Below, piece by piece: positions 39,362-48,101 of a stretch of 58,056 nt of DNA; position 1 is the stretch's first letter, and every line of letters begins with the position of its first letter. The stretch is from a virus. The stretch spans positions 1 to 58,056 of IMG/VR virus record IMGVR_UViG_3300022841_000510. The stretch is one strand, 5' to 3'. The notes beneath the pieces are model-generated. The model made no database searches. It was not told the DNA's origin and saw nothing but the letters and a program-made list of their open reading frames with translations. Both the position numbers and the translations under genes were made by a program.

Positions 39362-41049
39362 TATCGATCTCTTTTTATAAACTCTAAGAACTGGTTCCTA
39401 CTAGTTGAATTTTTTAGTTTTAGGTTGTTATGCTCATACTTTAGAGGAGTACCTGTCGAAAGGCCAAATAGATTTCTTCCGTTTCCTTCCCATGCTCCGT
39501 ATTCATAAAGGTTAATTAGTACGGAGTTCCTAGAGGGTAAGGACTTGATTAGGAAGTTTATTTCGTCTGTGTTTGTCTGAATGTCTTTTTCTTCAGTGTT
39601 AGTTACTCCAGTAACGTTAAGGTTTTTAATGTAATTTTCCGTATCAGCAAGTACTTGTTTAAAGTTTTCAAAGGTTGCCGATATTCTTTTTGTAGTGTCT
39701 CTCTTTAATGTCAGTTCTGAGTTCATATTATTATTTATTAACTCGTAACCTAATGTTTTTATAAATCTATGTGTATATATATAATCCACTTGGTTAACAT
39801 ACGTAAACGGGGGAAGTTCGAGGGCTAGAGTAAGGTACTTCTTTAGTAACTTACTGCTTGTAGCTTCTGAGTTTATATACTTAAAGGTTACTTGATCTGT
39901 TCTGTCATTTTTTATTAATATTTTACCGTTGAGAAATTCTATTAATTTGTCGTATGGTTCGGTAAAGGCAGAACGTTGGGCTTTAATCGTACTTATGTAA
40001 TTAGCTTTTAACTTTTTATCTTCTGCCTCTTCTACTAACGTCTCTACTAGGTTTAAGTCCTCCACTATCTTCTGGGTTGTTTTTTGAAACTGGGTTTTTG
40101 ATGTCTTTGTTAGCAGTTCGTCTGTTAGGTCATAAAGGAATGCGTTTAGTAGTGACACTTCTTTACTTAACCGTAGGTTTAATATGTTTTGTAACCCTTG
40201 ATTAACTTTACCGTTGACTTTACTATTCTCTTTGCTAACCCCTCTACCTCCACCTAGGTTCATTTTTAAAGAGTCAATAACGTCTCCTACTGATACTAAA
40301 TTTAATATTATATCGTAACTTAAGTCGTTGTTTAGAGTCCAGGAGAAGTTACTTACTTTTGCAACTATTGCATCGTAGTTACCTCCTGTTCTATCTTTAT
40401 TATCTGCTATACTCTTAGTGAGTATTTTACTACCTATGTTACTGTCTGTTTGAAAAAGAGCGTTAGGTATTTCTAAAGAACTCATATTCTGCTTCTCAGT
40501 AGAGTTATCGTAGTACATAGAGTGTCCCCATTCTAGAATTAAGGTATAACCTAATCTTAAATACAGGGTCTCAAGTGCTTCAAATTGACCCTTACTAAAA
40601 CATTTAATGTTTACTTGAGCTTGTTTTAGCGATCCGTTGTTTTTATAGTTTACGTTGACATTACTTAGTCCAGGCATTGGTTTATAACCTTGAGTCTTAG
40701 GATCTGATAAAAATCCGTAACTTCCATCGAACCCTCCTCGAGTTAAACCCCCTCTTATCTTACTATCTAATGCTTCTGAAGAACCTGCAAATAAGACTAG
40801 GTTTTTAGCTAGATTGTAACCCTGTACTTGTTCGGTAGTTACATTTGGACCTAACCTCTCTGCTAACTTCTTAGCTCTTGTAGCGTCTACACTTACTGAT
40901 GAGCTTAGTCTTATCCACGGGGTACTTGCATTAAAGACTTTTAAATCGTCTGCAGTCTTTTGTGATGTTCCTAAACGGTTCTGTCTTACTTCGATTTGTT
41001 TACTTACATATTCATCGAACGGTTCTCCTAGTATTTTTGACTTAGCCAT
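39361..41049 (-). CDS. Baseplate/tail structural protein, 562 aa
   Basis: Starts MAKSKILGEPFDEYVSKQIE. It contains KVFNASTPWIRLSSSV near 43, GFDGSYGFLSDPKTQGYKPMPGLSNVNV near 108, then a repeated beta pattern and a helical region (about 270-350). The middle LEWGHSMYYDN is unusual. It overlaps the LysM gene by 8 nt and the hub-peptidase gene by one base. The combination suggests a baseplate hub or wedge protein. I recognise no named family. Confidence 0.6.
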   Translation of the reverse strand: MAKSKILGEPFDEYVSKQIEVRQNRLGTSQKTADDLKVFNASTPWIRLSSSVSVDATRAKKLAERLGPNVTTEQVQGYNLAKNLVLFAGSSEALDSKIRGGLTRGGFDGSYGFLSDPKTQGYKPMPGLSNVNVNYKNNGSLKQAQVNIKCFSKGQFEALETLYLRLGYTLILEWGHSMYYDNSTEKQNMSSLEIPNALFQTDSNIGSKILTKSIADNKDRTGGNYDAIVAKVSNFSWTLNNDLSYDIILNLVSVGDVIDSLKMNLGGGRGVSKENSKVNGKVNQGLQNILNLRLSKEVSLLNAFLYDLTDELLTKTSKTQFQKTTQKIVEDLNLVETLVEEAEDKKLKANYISTIKAQRSAFTEPYDKLIEFLNGKILIKNDRTDQVTFKYINSEATSSKLLKKYLTLALELPPFTYVNQVDYIYTHRFIKTLGYELINNNMNSELTLKRDTTKRISATFENFKQVLADTENYIKNLNVTGVTNTEEKDIQTNTDEINFLIKSLPSRNSVLINLYEYGAWEGNGRNLFGLSTGTPLKYEHNNLKLKNSTSRNQFLEFIKRDR

Positions 41050-41344
41050 TATTTATATTGTTAAAACTGTTTATAACATCTTCGGGGTTACCTGGTATCC
41101 GAATCTGTACTCCTAATGTAGGGTATAATGAGTTAGAAGGCAAGCTAGGGTTAGCTGATGCGATTATCCAGTAAAGTCTCCAGTCTTTATAATATTGGTT
41201 TGCTAATAAGTCTAACCTATCACCGTAAGTTGTAATCACGTATGTATCGTTCTCAGTCTCCGGTATTTCCGGGTACCTGGTAACTCCCTGATAAGTCGGT
41301 CCTTCCTTTTGTTTATATGTCTCTGTATCTGTGTATCTGTTCAC
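41042..41344 (-). CDS. LysM-like baseplate wedge protein (gp53-like)
   Basis: A 100-aa protein with a GTG start at 41344 overlapping the upstream stop (TAGTG). The segment DTYVITTYGDRLDLLANQYYKDWRLYWIIASANP (about 33-66) is a LysM-type fold, followed by LYPTLGVQIRIPG. This resembles T4 gp53 and the tail LysM proteins of other phages, which sit in the baseplate and link tube and hub. The gene lies between two large baseplate genes. Confidence 0.75.
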   Translation of the reverse strand: MNRYTDTETYKQKEGPTYQGVTRYPEIPETENDTYVITTYGDRLDLLANQYYKDWRLYWIIASANPSLPSNSLYPTLGVQIRIPGNPEDVINSFNNINNG

Positions 41345-43182
41345 TATGTTAAATTTAGAGGTTTGATAAACGTAGGCTGTCTTCCACCGTTTAGATTAAG
41401 TCCCGGGTCTTTTTGATTATCTAAACCGAAGTCTACTTCTTTACTTTTCACTGTAGGAGGTGGAGCATTAAGTGCTTTATTTAGTACATTCTCTGCTAAG
41501 TCAGCATCAGCAGAGATGACACTCGTTCCGTCTTTCGTAGGCAGGTAGGGGTTAGGCTGGCCTGAGTTTGCTTGGTCCGGTGGTGTGAAGAGAGCGTATT
41601 TCCTTGTCCCATCCATCAACTGCGGTGCGAAGTCGTGTATAGGAGTGAAGCTTAACTGTACATCAAAGTGTCTTGGTGCTTCCAGTTGGTCTGATTCAGT
41701 TCCTTTTTCCGGTTCATTGTATGCTATTTCCCAAGATGCATTTTCAGGTACGGTATAGGTTAGACTTGTTATAAAACCTGGTATTCTGTAAAGGTAGCTG
41801 CCAACTACTAGCCTTACTATATTACCTCTCATGTAACCGCCGTTTGAACTGTAGTCAGGTGCTAGTGTTGATGCAAGGTAGGTGAGTTTTTGGTACATTG
41901 CCTTCATCTCGTCTCTTGTTTGAGGATGTACTGTGAAACTCAAACTTATGGTTCGGGTAAATCCTGTATAGCTGTAAAGGTTATCTGCTCTACCTACGAA
42001 TCTAGTGGGGTTCCAATCTCCCCCGAAATTATCTGTTATCGCTCCTAAAAAAGCTCTAAAGTGTATGTTAGTGTTAGTATCTTCATCATTATCTAATACT
42101 TCGAATCTAAATCTTATAAAATCTCTTGTATATCCGTCTTCCGCTGCTATAGGTCCTTTGTATAAGGGCATAGCAGCTACTTTATCTACACTTTCAAAGT
42201 CACCTCTATACAGGTTACTCCTGTTTCTAGCTCTTCTACCTGGATCTCCTAAACCTACTCTGGTTATCTTGTTTACTTTAGCAGAGGAGTAGTCTACTGT
42301 ATTTTCGCCGAAGATTCCAGCTGTCTTATTTACAGTAGTTGCTGCAATACTACTCCTAAAATCAGGTAGTATTGTGGGTCCAGAGTTATTCTTTGATGCC
42401 GGTATTACGTTATTAAAGTCTTTCTGGTTCCAAGTGTATATTGAATCACCTAGTCCTGAGCCATTATATACGCCGTGGTTTGTTGCTCTAATAATGGTTT
42501 TAGATATACCCGGCCCTCCTTGGTACTCTATTAAGTAATTCTCGTTTAATGAAATACCAGTTAGTTTTAAAGTAGCTTGATCTGCTTTTTTGAGTTCTTC
42601 CTTTGCAATTTTATACCTATAGAGGTTGGAGAGTCTTCCTTTATCTTCCTTATCTAATTTTAAGTATACTTTTTCATACTTAACTTGATTATCTTGTAGA
42701 GCTATAGGTACTAGTCCTTGTTTTTCTAAATGTAGCCCGGTACCGCTTGCTGCAACTTGAACTAACGTTGATAATGGGTTATATCTTCCTTTTGTCGGGT
42801 CTGTCCTATTAGGTCTCCCCGGCACTATGGGGTTTTGAGCTGAGAGTATCTCTTGTTTTCCTATAAAGAGTAGTCCCTTAGGTGTTGTTAGGAATTGAGA
42901 TATTCTTGATAGGTCCTGTAATCTATTTTCAACTTGTCTCTGTATGCCTCCTATCAACCCCGTACCTGCTTGAGGGTTAGAGTTAACGTCAGGTATGTTT
43001 GAGGTTATAAAAGGTTGTCTACTGTTAGCATTACCCGGTCTATCGTTAGTAAACTTTAAACTTCTTTGGTTAAACCCGTACTTTTGAGCATAGGTAGGTC
43101 CGGCCTTGGTTTTATACTTAGCTGCGAATGGGTTATTTTCATAAAACGACCCTAAATCTGTTAAGAGGTCTTTTAGTGCCAT
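41344..43182 (-). CDS. Tail/baseplate structural protein, 612 aa
   Basis: Starts MALKDLLTDLGSFYENNPF. It contains SLKFTNDRPGNANSRQPFITSNIP, a helical LIGGIQRQVENRLQDLSRISQF near 85, and a beta-rich C-half with RFEVLDNDEDTNTNIHFRAFLGAI and YTGFTRTISLSFTVHPQTRDEM, like baseplate or tube-initiator proteins. The last 80 residues are Pro/Asn-rich. It overlaps the small gene upstream by one base. No named family. Confidence 0.6.
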   Translation of the reverse strand: MALKDLLTDLGSFYENNPFAAKYKTKAGPTYAQKYGFNQRSLKFTNDRPGNANSRQPFITSNIPDVNSNPQAGTGLIGGIQRQVENRLQDLSRISQFLTTPKGLLFIGKQEILSAQNPIVPGRPNRTDPTKGRYNPLSTLVQVAASGTGLHLEKQGLVPIALQDNQVKYEKVYLKLDKEDKGRLSNLYRYKIAKEELKKADQATLKLTGISLNENYLIEYQGGPGISKTIIRATNHGVYNGSGLGDSIYTWNQKDFNNVIPASKNNSGPTILPDFRSSIAATTVNKTAGIFGENTVDYSSAKVNKITRVGLGDPGRRARNRSNLYRGDFESVDKVAAMPLYKGPIAAEDGYTRDFIRFRFEVLDNDEDTNTNIHFRAFLGAITDNFGGDWNPTRFVGRADNLYSYTGFTRTISLSFTVHPQTRDEMKAMYQKLTYLASTLAPDYSSNGGYMRGNIVRLVVGSYLYRIPGFITSLTYTVPENASWEIAYNEPEKGTESDQLEAPRHFDVQLSFTPIHDFAPQLMDGTRKYALFTPPDQANSGQPNPYLPTKDGTSVISADADLAENVLNKALNAPPPTVKSKEVDFGLDNQKDPGLNLNGGRQPTFIKPLNLT

Positions 43183-43469
43183 TAAGGGTAAGTTACTCCG
43201 GTCTCAGGGTGTTTGTATCCTTTTGGCTGCTTTCCGTTTAGGTCTAAATTAGATGGTTGGGGTAATGCGTTAATCTGCCCATCATCATACTGGTGGTATG
43301 CTTGGTTAACTTCTCCTTGAAAGGCTCCATTTAAAGAGTATCCCGCTAATCCGTCGGTTGTTGAGTGTAGTTTTGATAATTTTGAAGATAGAGGGTTTGT
43401 TGGTGGGGTTGCTCCGTTATGCTTCGATAGTTCTGACCCTTTGTCTCTTAGTAAGTCTAGTATTCCCAT
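43182..43469 (-). CDS. Small tail-region protein, 95 aa
   Basis: Starts MGILDLLRDKGSELSKHNG. It is Pro/Asn/Gly-rich and probably partly disordered (TPPTNPLSSKLSKLHSTTDG, KHPETGVTYP). It sits just after the tape measure gene with its own TATTTATAAT box 13 nt upstream. A short linker or scaffolding part of the baseplate is likely, but unproven. Confidence 0.55.
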   Translation of the reverse strand: MGILDLLRDKGSELSKHNGATPPTNPLSSKLSKLHSTTDGLAGYSLNGAFQGEVNQAYHQYDDGQINALPQPSNLDLNGKQPKGYKHPETGVTYP

Positions 43470-43482
43470 GATTTTTTAATTT

Positions 43483-43492
43483 ATTATAAATA
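43483..43492 (-). promoter_or_regulatory. TATTTATAAT box (putative late promoter)
   Basis: Perfect TATTTATAAT on the minus strand, 13 nt before the ATG at 43469. Confidence 0.5.
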
Positions 43493-43508
43493 TGAACGTT
43501 TGTTAATT

Positions 43509-45842
43509 TTAAGTGTAAGCACTCATATCTACATTACCTCCAAATGCTTTTACATTACTACCTACTCTGTAGGATTGTCGTGCATTTGCATTACCTATCG
43601 ACTGTCCGTCTAAGGTTAAGGTTATGTTTGTATTTGAAGGAGTGATGTTTACCTTATTCTCTATTTGTTGAGAGTTGTTACTATTATTGTTATTAGAGTT
43701 ACTTCTAACAGTCTTAGCTATTCCTGGAGCTACTATTATGTCGTCGTTAGGACTAACTTGAAATAAACCTCCTTCTTTCGGAGAGATTGTTGTTTTACCT
43801 TCTGCAGGAAATATTCCGTCCCCTATTGTAGTAAGGAATGCAAGTGCTGCTACTCCTGCTACTGTTGCTATTATTCCAGCAGCTCCAGCCGAAAGAGCAG
43901 CGGCGCCGGCGATGTTGGCTACTGCGGCTGCTATACTTGCTGCTTTATAGGCTACCATCAATGGGATTACAAGTTTTAGAGCGGTTACTATGCCGTTAAT
44001 ATTATCCCCTATGAATTTAAAGATTGTACTTATTACAGGTAGTACTCCAGAAGCTAATGGTACAAGTGCTTCTTGAAGTTTTACGCCTGCTGCTGCCATT
44101 TTATCTTGTAAGGAGACTGATTCCATTTGTGTAGCTAGGGCATCGTTACCTAATTGAAGTCTTGCTCCATCAACACCTAGCTGCTGTACTGCGGTTGCAT
44201 ACTTCTCTTTTTCAGTATTACCTTCGAATTGAGATAAGGCGAGCATTGCTTCCCTTTTCATTAAAGATTCAGCGAGGGAGTCTCTTGTTAATCCTACAGC
44301 TTGTGCTAAAGCTCCTTGTTCAATTACGTTCATACGTTGGAAGTCAGCTACTGTACCGAAGTTGCTTGCTAATTCCTCTGCTAGCATTCCTTGATCTCCT
44401 ATAAGAGCTGCATACCTTGCACCTTCTAGGTTTAACTGCTTACCTGTTAGGAGTTCCGCAGCTAATTCGTCTTCAATTGAGGATTGGAAGTTTAGAAGTG
44501 AACTACTGATGTTTTCAAGATCTTTCATCTCTACTCCTAATGCTTTTGCTTTAAAGACTGCGGTTGCTATAGCTTCTGCAGAGCCTCCTAGTTGTATCTT
44601 CGTTGCTGTAGATACATCTTTTATACTTTCTAGGATCTGTTTTTCGTTTAGAGCTAACCCTGTCGTGGCTTTTAAGATCTTTACCTGTCCTTTGTATTCA
44701 ATAGTCTGTTCTTTTAACGTCTTTCCTGTTAAGTAGGTAGTATCCTGTAGAGATTCTACTACATCTCCAGAAATACCTGCTTCTTTTGTAAGTCTTACGA
44801 AGGTTTTTAGGTTCTCTTCTCCGAACTTTGCAAATGTTCCGTACCTGTTGTTTAATACCTGGAATGCTTCATTTAGGTTTGTAGTACTTCCGAAGAGTCC
44901 TTCTTGTGTTGTTGCGGTTTCTGTTAGTTCTTTGTTAAGTTCTCCTGCTTGTTCATTACTTATACCGAAATTTCTTGCAGTCCCGGATGTTAAAGTATCC
45001 ATTCTCTTAAAGATACTTGCTATTTGAGTTGTTACGAAAGCTGCAGATACAAGAGGGTCTAGTAGTTTTTTAGCTAGGTCTTTACCTGTCTGCTTTACTA
45101 TCATGCTAAAGGTTTTGTAACTACTAGGAAGTTCTTCACCTGCATCGGCTATTTGCCGTAGTTTTTCCTCTACTATCCCTACACTTCCTTCAAGTCCCTT
45201 GAATCCGGGTATTTTACTCAGTCCTTTTGCTATTTGACCCGAAAGTCCCATAGCTGTTCCTATCTCTAGTATCGTATCCCGTTCTCGCTCTCGTTGAGCA
45301 GTTGCTTCAGTAAGGTTTTGAATAGCTTCATGCTGGAAGTATTCTGCTTGCTCTTGAAGAGTTAGTGCTTGTAGACCTAGATTGTACTGATCCTCTGTTG
45401 CTTGAACTATAGCCTGTTGGTCTTGAATCGCTTTTTCATTTAGCTCTCCGCTTTCAGCCTTCCTACTCTGTTCCTCTTGTAATCTTTTAAGTTGTTCTTT
45501 AAGTAAACTACTTTGTTGGATAGCTATCTTTACATTTTTACTCTCAAGTATACTTTGAGAAAGAGAGGTTCTTGCAATTAAAGCTTTATTTTTTTCAATT
45601 TGTTTATTCTTATCTGCTAAAGAAGTTAGGGATGTATTTTGATTACTTAACGCTTTTGCTATTTCCCGTGAGGTTTTAAGCTGTTCTCCTTCGAACTCTG
45701 TTAACCTAGTCTTTATACCTAAAGCTTCCTTCAAAGACTCTACAATACCTTGCTGGTTAAGGAGTTGGTCTCTAAGTAGAAGTCTTCTTTGGTCTTCTAT
45801 CTGTAAAGCTTCTTTTGAAATGTTACTTGAATCGTCAGCCAT
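43509..45842 (-). CDS. Tail tape measure-like protein
   Basis: A 777-aa protein. Residues 1-190 are coiled coil (DQRRLLLRDQLLNQQGIVESL, KNKQIEKNKALIARTSLSQ). A long helical middle includes TSGTARNFGISNEQAGELNKEL and AEALATAVFKAKALG-type stretches. Two adjoining hydrophobic segments lie near 625-690 (IFKFIGDNINGIVTALKLV, AAALSAGAAGIIATVAGV), and the C-terminus is Asn-rich. Coiled coil plus membrane-like helices, size and the position after the tail chaperone frameshift gene are the hallmarks of a tape measure protein that sets tail length. Confidence 0.8.
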   Translation of the reverse strand: MADDSSNISKEALQIEDQRRLLLRDQLLNQQGIVESLKEALGIKTRLTEFEGEQLKTSREIAKALSNQNTSLTSLADKNKQIEKNKALIARTSLSQSILESKNVKIAIQQSSLLKEQLKRLQEEQSRKAESGELNEKAIQDQQAIVQATEDQYNLGLQALTLQEQAEYFQHEAIQNLTEATAQRERERDTILEIGTAMGLSGQIAKGLSKIPGFKGLEGSVGIVEEKLRQIADAGEELPSSYKTFSMIVKQTGKDLAKKLLDPLVSAAFVTTQIASIFKRMDTLTSGTARNFGISNEQAGELNKELTETATTQEGLFGSTTNLNEAFQVLNNRYGTFAKFGEENLKTFVRLTKEAGISGDVVESLQDTTYLTGKTLKEQTIEYKGQVKILKATTGLALNEKQILESIKDVSTATKIQLGGSAEAIATAVFKAKALGVEMKDLENISSSLLNFQSSIEDELAAELLTGKQLNLEGARYAALIGDQGMLAEELASNFGTVADFQRMNVIEQGALAQAVGLTRDSLAESLMKREAMLALSQFEGNTEKEKYATAVQQLGVDGARLQLGNDALATQMESVSLQDKMAAAGVKLQEALVPLASGVLPVISTIFKFIGDNINGIVTALKLVIPLMVAYKAASIAAAVANIAGAAALSAGAAGIIATVAGVAALAFLTTIGDGIFPAEGKTTISPKEGGLFQVSPNDDIIVAPGIAKTVRSNSNNNNSNNSQQIENKVNITPSNTNITLTLDGQSIGNANARQSYRVGSNVKAFGGNVDMSAYT

Positions 45843-45844
45843 AT

Positions 45845-45854
45845 ATTATAAATA
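45845..45854 (-). promoter_or_regulatory. TATTTATAAT box (putative late promoter) before tape measure
   Basis: Perfect TATTTATAAT on the minus strand, 2 nt before the ATG at 45842, directly after the hairpin at 45860-45880. A transcript from this box would be essentially leaderless. Confidence 0.5.
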
Positions 45855-45859
45855 GTAAA

Positions 45860-45880
45860 GGGTAGTGTTTTAGACTACCC
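45860..45880 (-). terminator. Hairpin at the end of the tail chaperone ORF
   Basis: GGGTAGT and ACTACCC form a perfect 7-bp stem around a 7-nt loop, followed by TTTACTATTT on the minus strand. It includes the TAG stop of the frameshift ORF. It may end transcription or protect an mRNA end ahead of the tape measure gene. Confidence 0.5.
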
Positions 45881-46153
45881 TCCGTTATACTTTAACTTAC
45901 TCCCTCGTGCATACTCCGGTATTTGGATTGCACCGGATTTTATATCTGATGCTAAAGTTTCTGCGTTTGTTTCTGTATTATTCTCCTTATCGTAATGTTC
46001 TTTTATAGAACTGTGTATATACTTTCTTAAATGTATAGGAAGTTCGTAGAGTTCGGTGAACGAATACCCTCCTTTGCCGAAGAAGGTTATTTGATGTATT
46101 TGGTCGAATATATGTTTCCTATACTGTTGAGTCAGGCCAAAAAAAGGTGGCAG
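45875..46153 (-). CDS. Downstream frame of the tail assembly chaperone, reached by +1/-2 frameshift
   Basis: This frame is open for 93 codons but has no ATG, only CTG, and begins just after a TAA at 46154-46156. It overlaps the end of the baseplate/chaperone gene. The product reads YRKHIFDQIHQI, FFGKGGYSFTEL, ELPIHLRKYIHSSIKEHY, a pattern like the C-terminal part of T4-type tail chaperones. The overlap has a run of seven T (46139-46145). Phe-tRNA slipping +1 (or -2) on it gives FF then GLTQQ and a 327-aa fusion. A frameshifted chaperone directly upstream of the tape measure gene is a conserved tail-gene arrangement. Most known cases are -1; Mu is -2 and PSA is +1. Confidence 0.8.
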   Translation of the reverse strand: MPPFFGLTQQYRKHIFDQIHQITFFGKGGYSFTELYELPIHLRKYIHSSIKEHYDKENNTETNAETLASDIKSGAIQIPEYARGSKLKYNGG

Positions 46154-46859
46154 TTATTGGAAGAATAACGTCCTCCTCGCCGTTACTTGTTTCTACTGTT
46201 ACAATAAGGTTTATATCTGGCTGTACATCGCTTATATAACCCCTTAATGCTCTTGCATCTTTTGCAAGTAATGCTGTATCTACAAAGGTTCTAATTGTCT
46301 TAGCTTCTCTATCTCCATCAACAGAAGTTATTGTATGCTTAAGACGGGTAGTCATTTCCGGGTTATCGTTTTTATTGATTTTCTTTAAACCTTCTAACTC
46401 CCTTTTAATCTTACTACTATCACCTACGGTTAGTATTTTAAATGTTAATTCAACTTTTGAATGAGGTAGTGTAAAGGTGAATTCATTTACATTAGGGGTT
46501 ATAAGTGTTTCGTTAAATTCTTTATCTTCTAAACTTGTTAAGTCTATTACCTGTGTTACATTATCATGCTTGATTTCGTAATCTTTACCATACCCTAGTA
46601 TCCGTGCTGCGATCATGATTGCATTCTGGTCTCCCTGAATTAGGTCATTATAATCTACTTTTGATATAATTAGGGACTGTAGTAATTTGTCGATAACTAT
46701 TCCTTTAGCTAAGTAGTTGGGGTTAGTTAGTATGTCCTCTTCTTTAGCGGTCATATACTTCATCTCAACCTTACCGCTTGATAAGGGATTGTCTAGTGGA
46801 TAGAGTAATCCTTTTGAGGGGAGGTCTATCTCTTCTGTTGGAAACTTAAATTCTGCCAT
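46119..46859 (-). CDS. Tail assembly chaperone / T4 gp26-like baseplate protein (short form)
   Basis: A 246-aa protein. The start MAEFKFPTEEIDLPSKGLLYPLDNPLSSGKVEMKYMTAKEEDILTNPNY is the signature of the T4 base-plate/gp26-like (T4_baseplate) family, with the second conserved block FTFTLPHSKVELTFKILTVGD near 128. It ends ITATFFWPDSTV, with the TTTTTTT slip site in FF-W. The full tail chaperone is probably made in two forms: this one, and the frameshift extension to 45875. Expression is expected from the box at 46877. Confidence 0.85.
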   Translation of the reverse strand: MAEFKFPTEEIDLPSKGLLYPLDNPLSSGKVEMKYMTAKEEDILTNPNYLAKGIVIDKLLQSLIISKVDYNDLIQGDQNAIMIAARILGYGKDYEIKHDNVTQVIDLTSLEDKEFNETLITPNVNEFTFTLPHSKVELTFKILTVGDSSKIKRELEGLKKINKNDNPEMTTRLKHTITSVDGDREAKTIRTFVDTALLAKDARALRGYISDVQPDINLIVTVETSNGEEDVILPITATFFWPDSTV

Positions 46860-46876
46860 GTAGGTGTATTTATTTA

Positions 46877-46886
46877 ATTATAAATA
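46877..46886 (-). promoter_or_regulatory. TATTTATAAT box (putative late promoter)
   Basis: Perfect TATTTATAAT on the minus strand, 17 nt before the ATG at 46859. The preceding 180 nt (to 47070) are non-coding. Confidence 0.5.
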
Positions 46887-47070
46887 TATATGATTTCTAC
46901 TTTATTGCAACTTTGATGTTATAAAAGTAATGTTAACAGGTGTTACTTTACTTGTAGTAGTTTGATAGTGTTTCAGCAAGTTTTAATTCTATGCTTTACA
47001 TTGATACCTTATCCCTCTGTATATTGGGTCAGCACTAAGATACCTATCGTTTCTATGCGTTGAGTATATG
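46887..47070. other. Non-coding stretch between tail genes
   Basis: A gap in an otherwise packed genome with no open frame on either strand longer than about 15 codons. A 7-bp inverted pair (TAGTGTT at 46966-46972 with AGCACTA at 47031-47037 on the plus strand) would close a 72-nt domain, but inside it I find no canonical T-arm, D-arm or anticodon arm. It may be a leader or structured RNA. I see nothing firm. Confidence 0.4.
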
Positions 47071-47454
47071 TTATAATACTCGAAGATTGATGACTTCTAG
47101 GTTTGGGTATAAATGTTTACTTTTTAAACCTTCTATATAAACTCTACCGTTTCTAGGGTAATCTAAAGGTACTGGTATTCCTTTAAATGATCCGTAGTGT
47201 CCTAGGTTTGTCTCAAGTATTATTTTTAAATCTTCTCCTGAAAGATTTATTTTACTTCTAGAATAAAGGTAACGGGCTTCGTAGAATAACCTAAAGTACT
47301 CTTCCGAACCTTTTTCATATAGGGTATTAGATAGATGTTGCTTTTTGTCTAAGTGGTACCTCATACCTTCTGATAAATTCTCTTTATTTATTAACCTTTT
47401 GTTTAGTGTTACTGTTACTCCTGTCTCACATGTATTACATCCGCATCCGCACAT
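47071..47454 (-). CDS. Cys-rich N-terminus hypothetical protein, 127 aa
   Basis: Opens MCGCGCNTCETGVTVTLNKR, with four cysteines in the first ten residues, possibly binding metal. The rest is helical then beta (GSEEYFRLFYEARYLYSRSKI, YGSFKGIPVPLDYPRNGRVYI). Such proteins occur among tail genes of marine T4-like phages. It has a TATTTATAAT box and sits behind the bidirectional terminator at 47513-47541. Function unknown. Confidence 0.6.
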   Translation of the reverse strand: MCGCGCNTCETGVTVTLNKRLINKENLSEGMRYHLDKKQHLSNTLYEKGSEEYFRLFYEARYLYSRSKINLSGEDLKIILETNLGHYGSFKGIPVPLDYPRNGRVYIEGLKSKHLYPNLEVINLRVL

Positions 47455-47465
47455 AGTTTTATTTT

Positions 47466-47475
47466 ATTATAAATA
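47466..47475 (-). promoter_or_regulatory. TATTTATAAT box (putative late promoter)
   Basis: The minus strand reads TATTTATAAT 11 nt before the ATG at 47454, downstream of the tail tube terminator. Confidence 0.5.
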
Positions 47476-47512
47476 TAATGTTATCGCTTTTAATCAGTTA
47501 GTGAATATACAT

Positions 47513-47541
47513 AAAAAAAACACAGTATCAAACTGTGTTTT
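47513..47541 (-). terminator. Intrinsic terminator after the tail tube gene
   Basis: AAAACACAGT and ACTGTGTTTT form a 10-bp perfect stem around a 5-nt loop, with eight T following on the minus strand. It would limit transcription beyond the tube gene and help give high tube/sheath output. Confidence 0.85.
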
Positions 47542-47596
47542 AATTAAGTTGTATGTTATTCTAGTTAGGTATATAACTAGGGTGTTGTATGTTCTA

Positions 47597-48085
47597 TTAG
47601 AAGTTTAAGATACAGCTATCACATCCGAGAGTTAATCCAATGGTCTGTACTGCAGAGTCATTATCGTAATCTAGATCTCCGAATGTTGCACTCTTAATAA
47701 ATGCTCCTTTTATTACCCATTCTGAGATTACATCTCCTACAGGTCCTACTAGGTCTAATACTATTTCTTTCTTATAAAAGTCAGAATAACCATCTCTTCC
47801 GGTTACGGATTCGTGATGTAGTCTAGTCCATTCCATTACTGCTTGAGCTCCGGACGGCGTGATTGGATCAAATAACGTCATGCTAATATCGTTCCATCTA
47901 AGTTTACCTTTCACCTTTCTGTAGGTGTTTATATGGTTAAGTACGATCTCCCCTTGTTCGAATCCTAATCCAGTTAATCCTTTTATCATGTAGGAAGGTA
48001 TACCGTCCATATACATAATAAACCTATTCTGTGTTTTAGGTTCAAATTGAGTGAAGAAAATCTCATCTTGGGTTAATATTGCCAT
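47597..48085 (-). CDS. Tail tube protein (T4 gp19-like)
   Basis: A 162-aa protein with the T4 gp19 layout: QNRFIMYMDGIPSYMIKGLTGLGF near the start, KGKLRWNDISMTLFDPITPSGAQAVMEW in the middle, GYSDFYKKEIVLDLVGPVGDVISEWVIKGAF and an end with CDSCILNF. It polymerises as hexameric rings inside the sheath. Length is right for the family. It lies right after the sheath genes, as in T4 (gp18-gp19), with its own box and a terminator, consistent with high-level expression. Confidence 0.93.
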   Translation of the reverse strand: MAILTQDEIFFTQFEPKTQNRFIMYMDGIPSYMIKGLTGLGFEQGEIVLNHINTYRKVKGKLRWNDISMTLFDPITPSGAQAVMEWTRLHHESVTGRDGYSDFYKKEIVLDLVGPVGDVISEWVIKGAFIKSATFGDLDYDNDSAVQTIGLTLGCDSCILNF

Positions 48086-48101
48086 GTTGTTGTCTTATTT
48101 G

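Noticed and set aside
41036-41062. TATAAATA (T4 late promoter) upstream of the gene starting at 41049
   Set aside because: The bases are codons of the preceding LysM gene (Asn/Ile-rich end) and differ from the box used elsewhere, so a chance match is likely.
46966-47037. tRNA-like 72-nt domain closed by TAGTGTT/AGCACTA
   Set aside because: The 7-bp closing stem fits a tRNA acceptor, but there is no T-arm with TTC, no D-arm and no clear anticodon arm on either strand.
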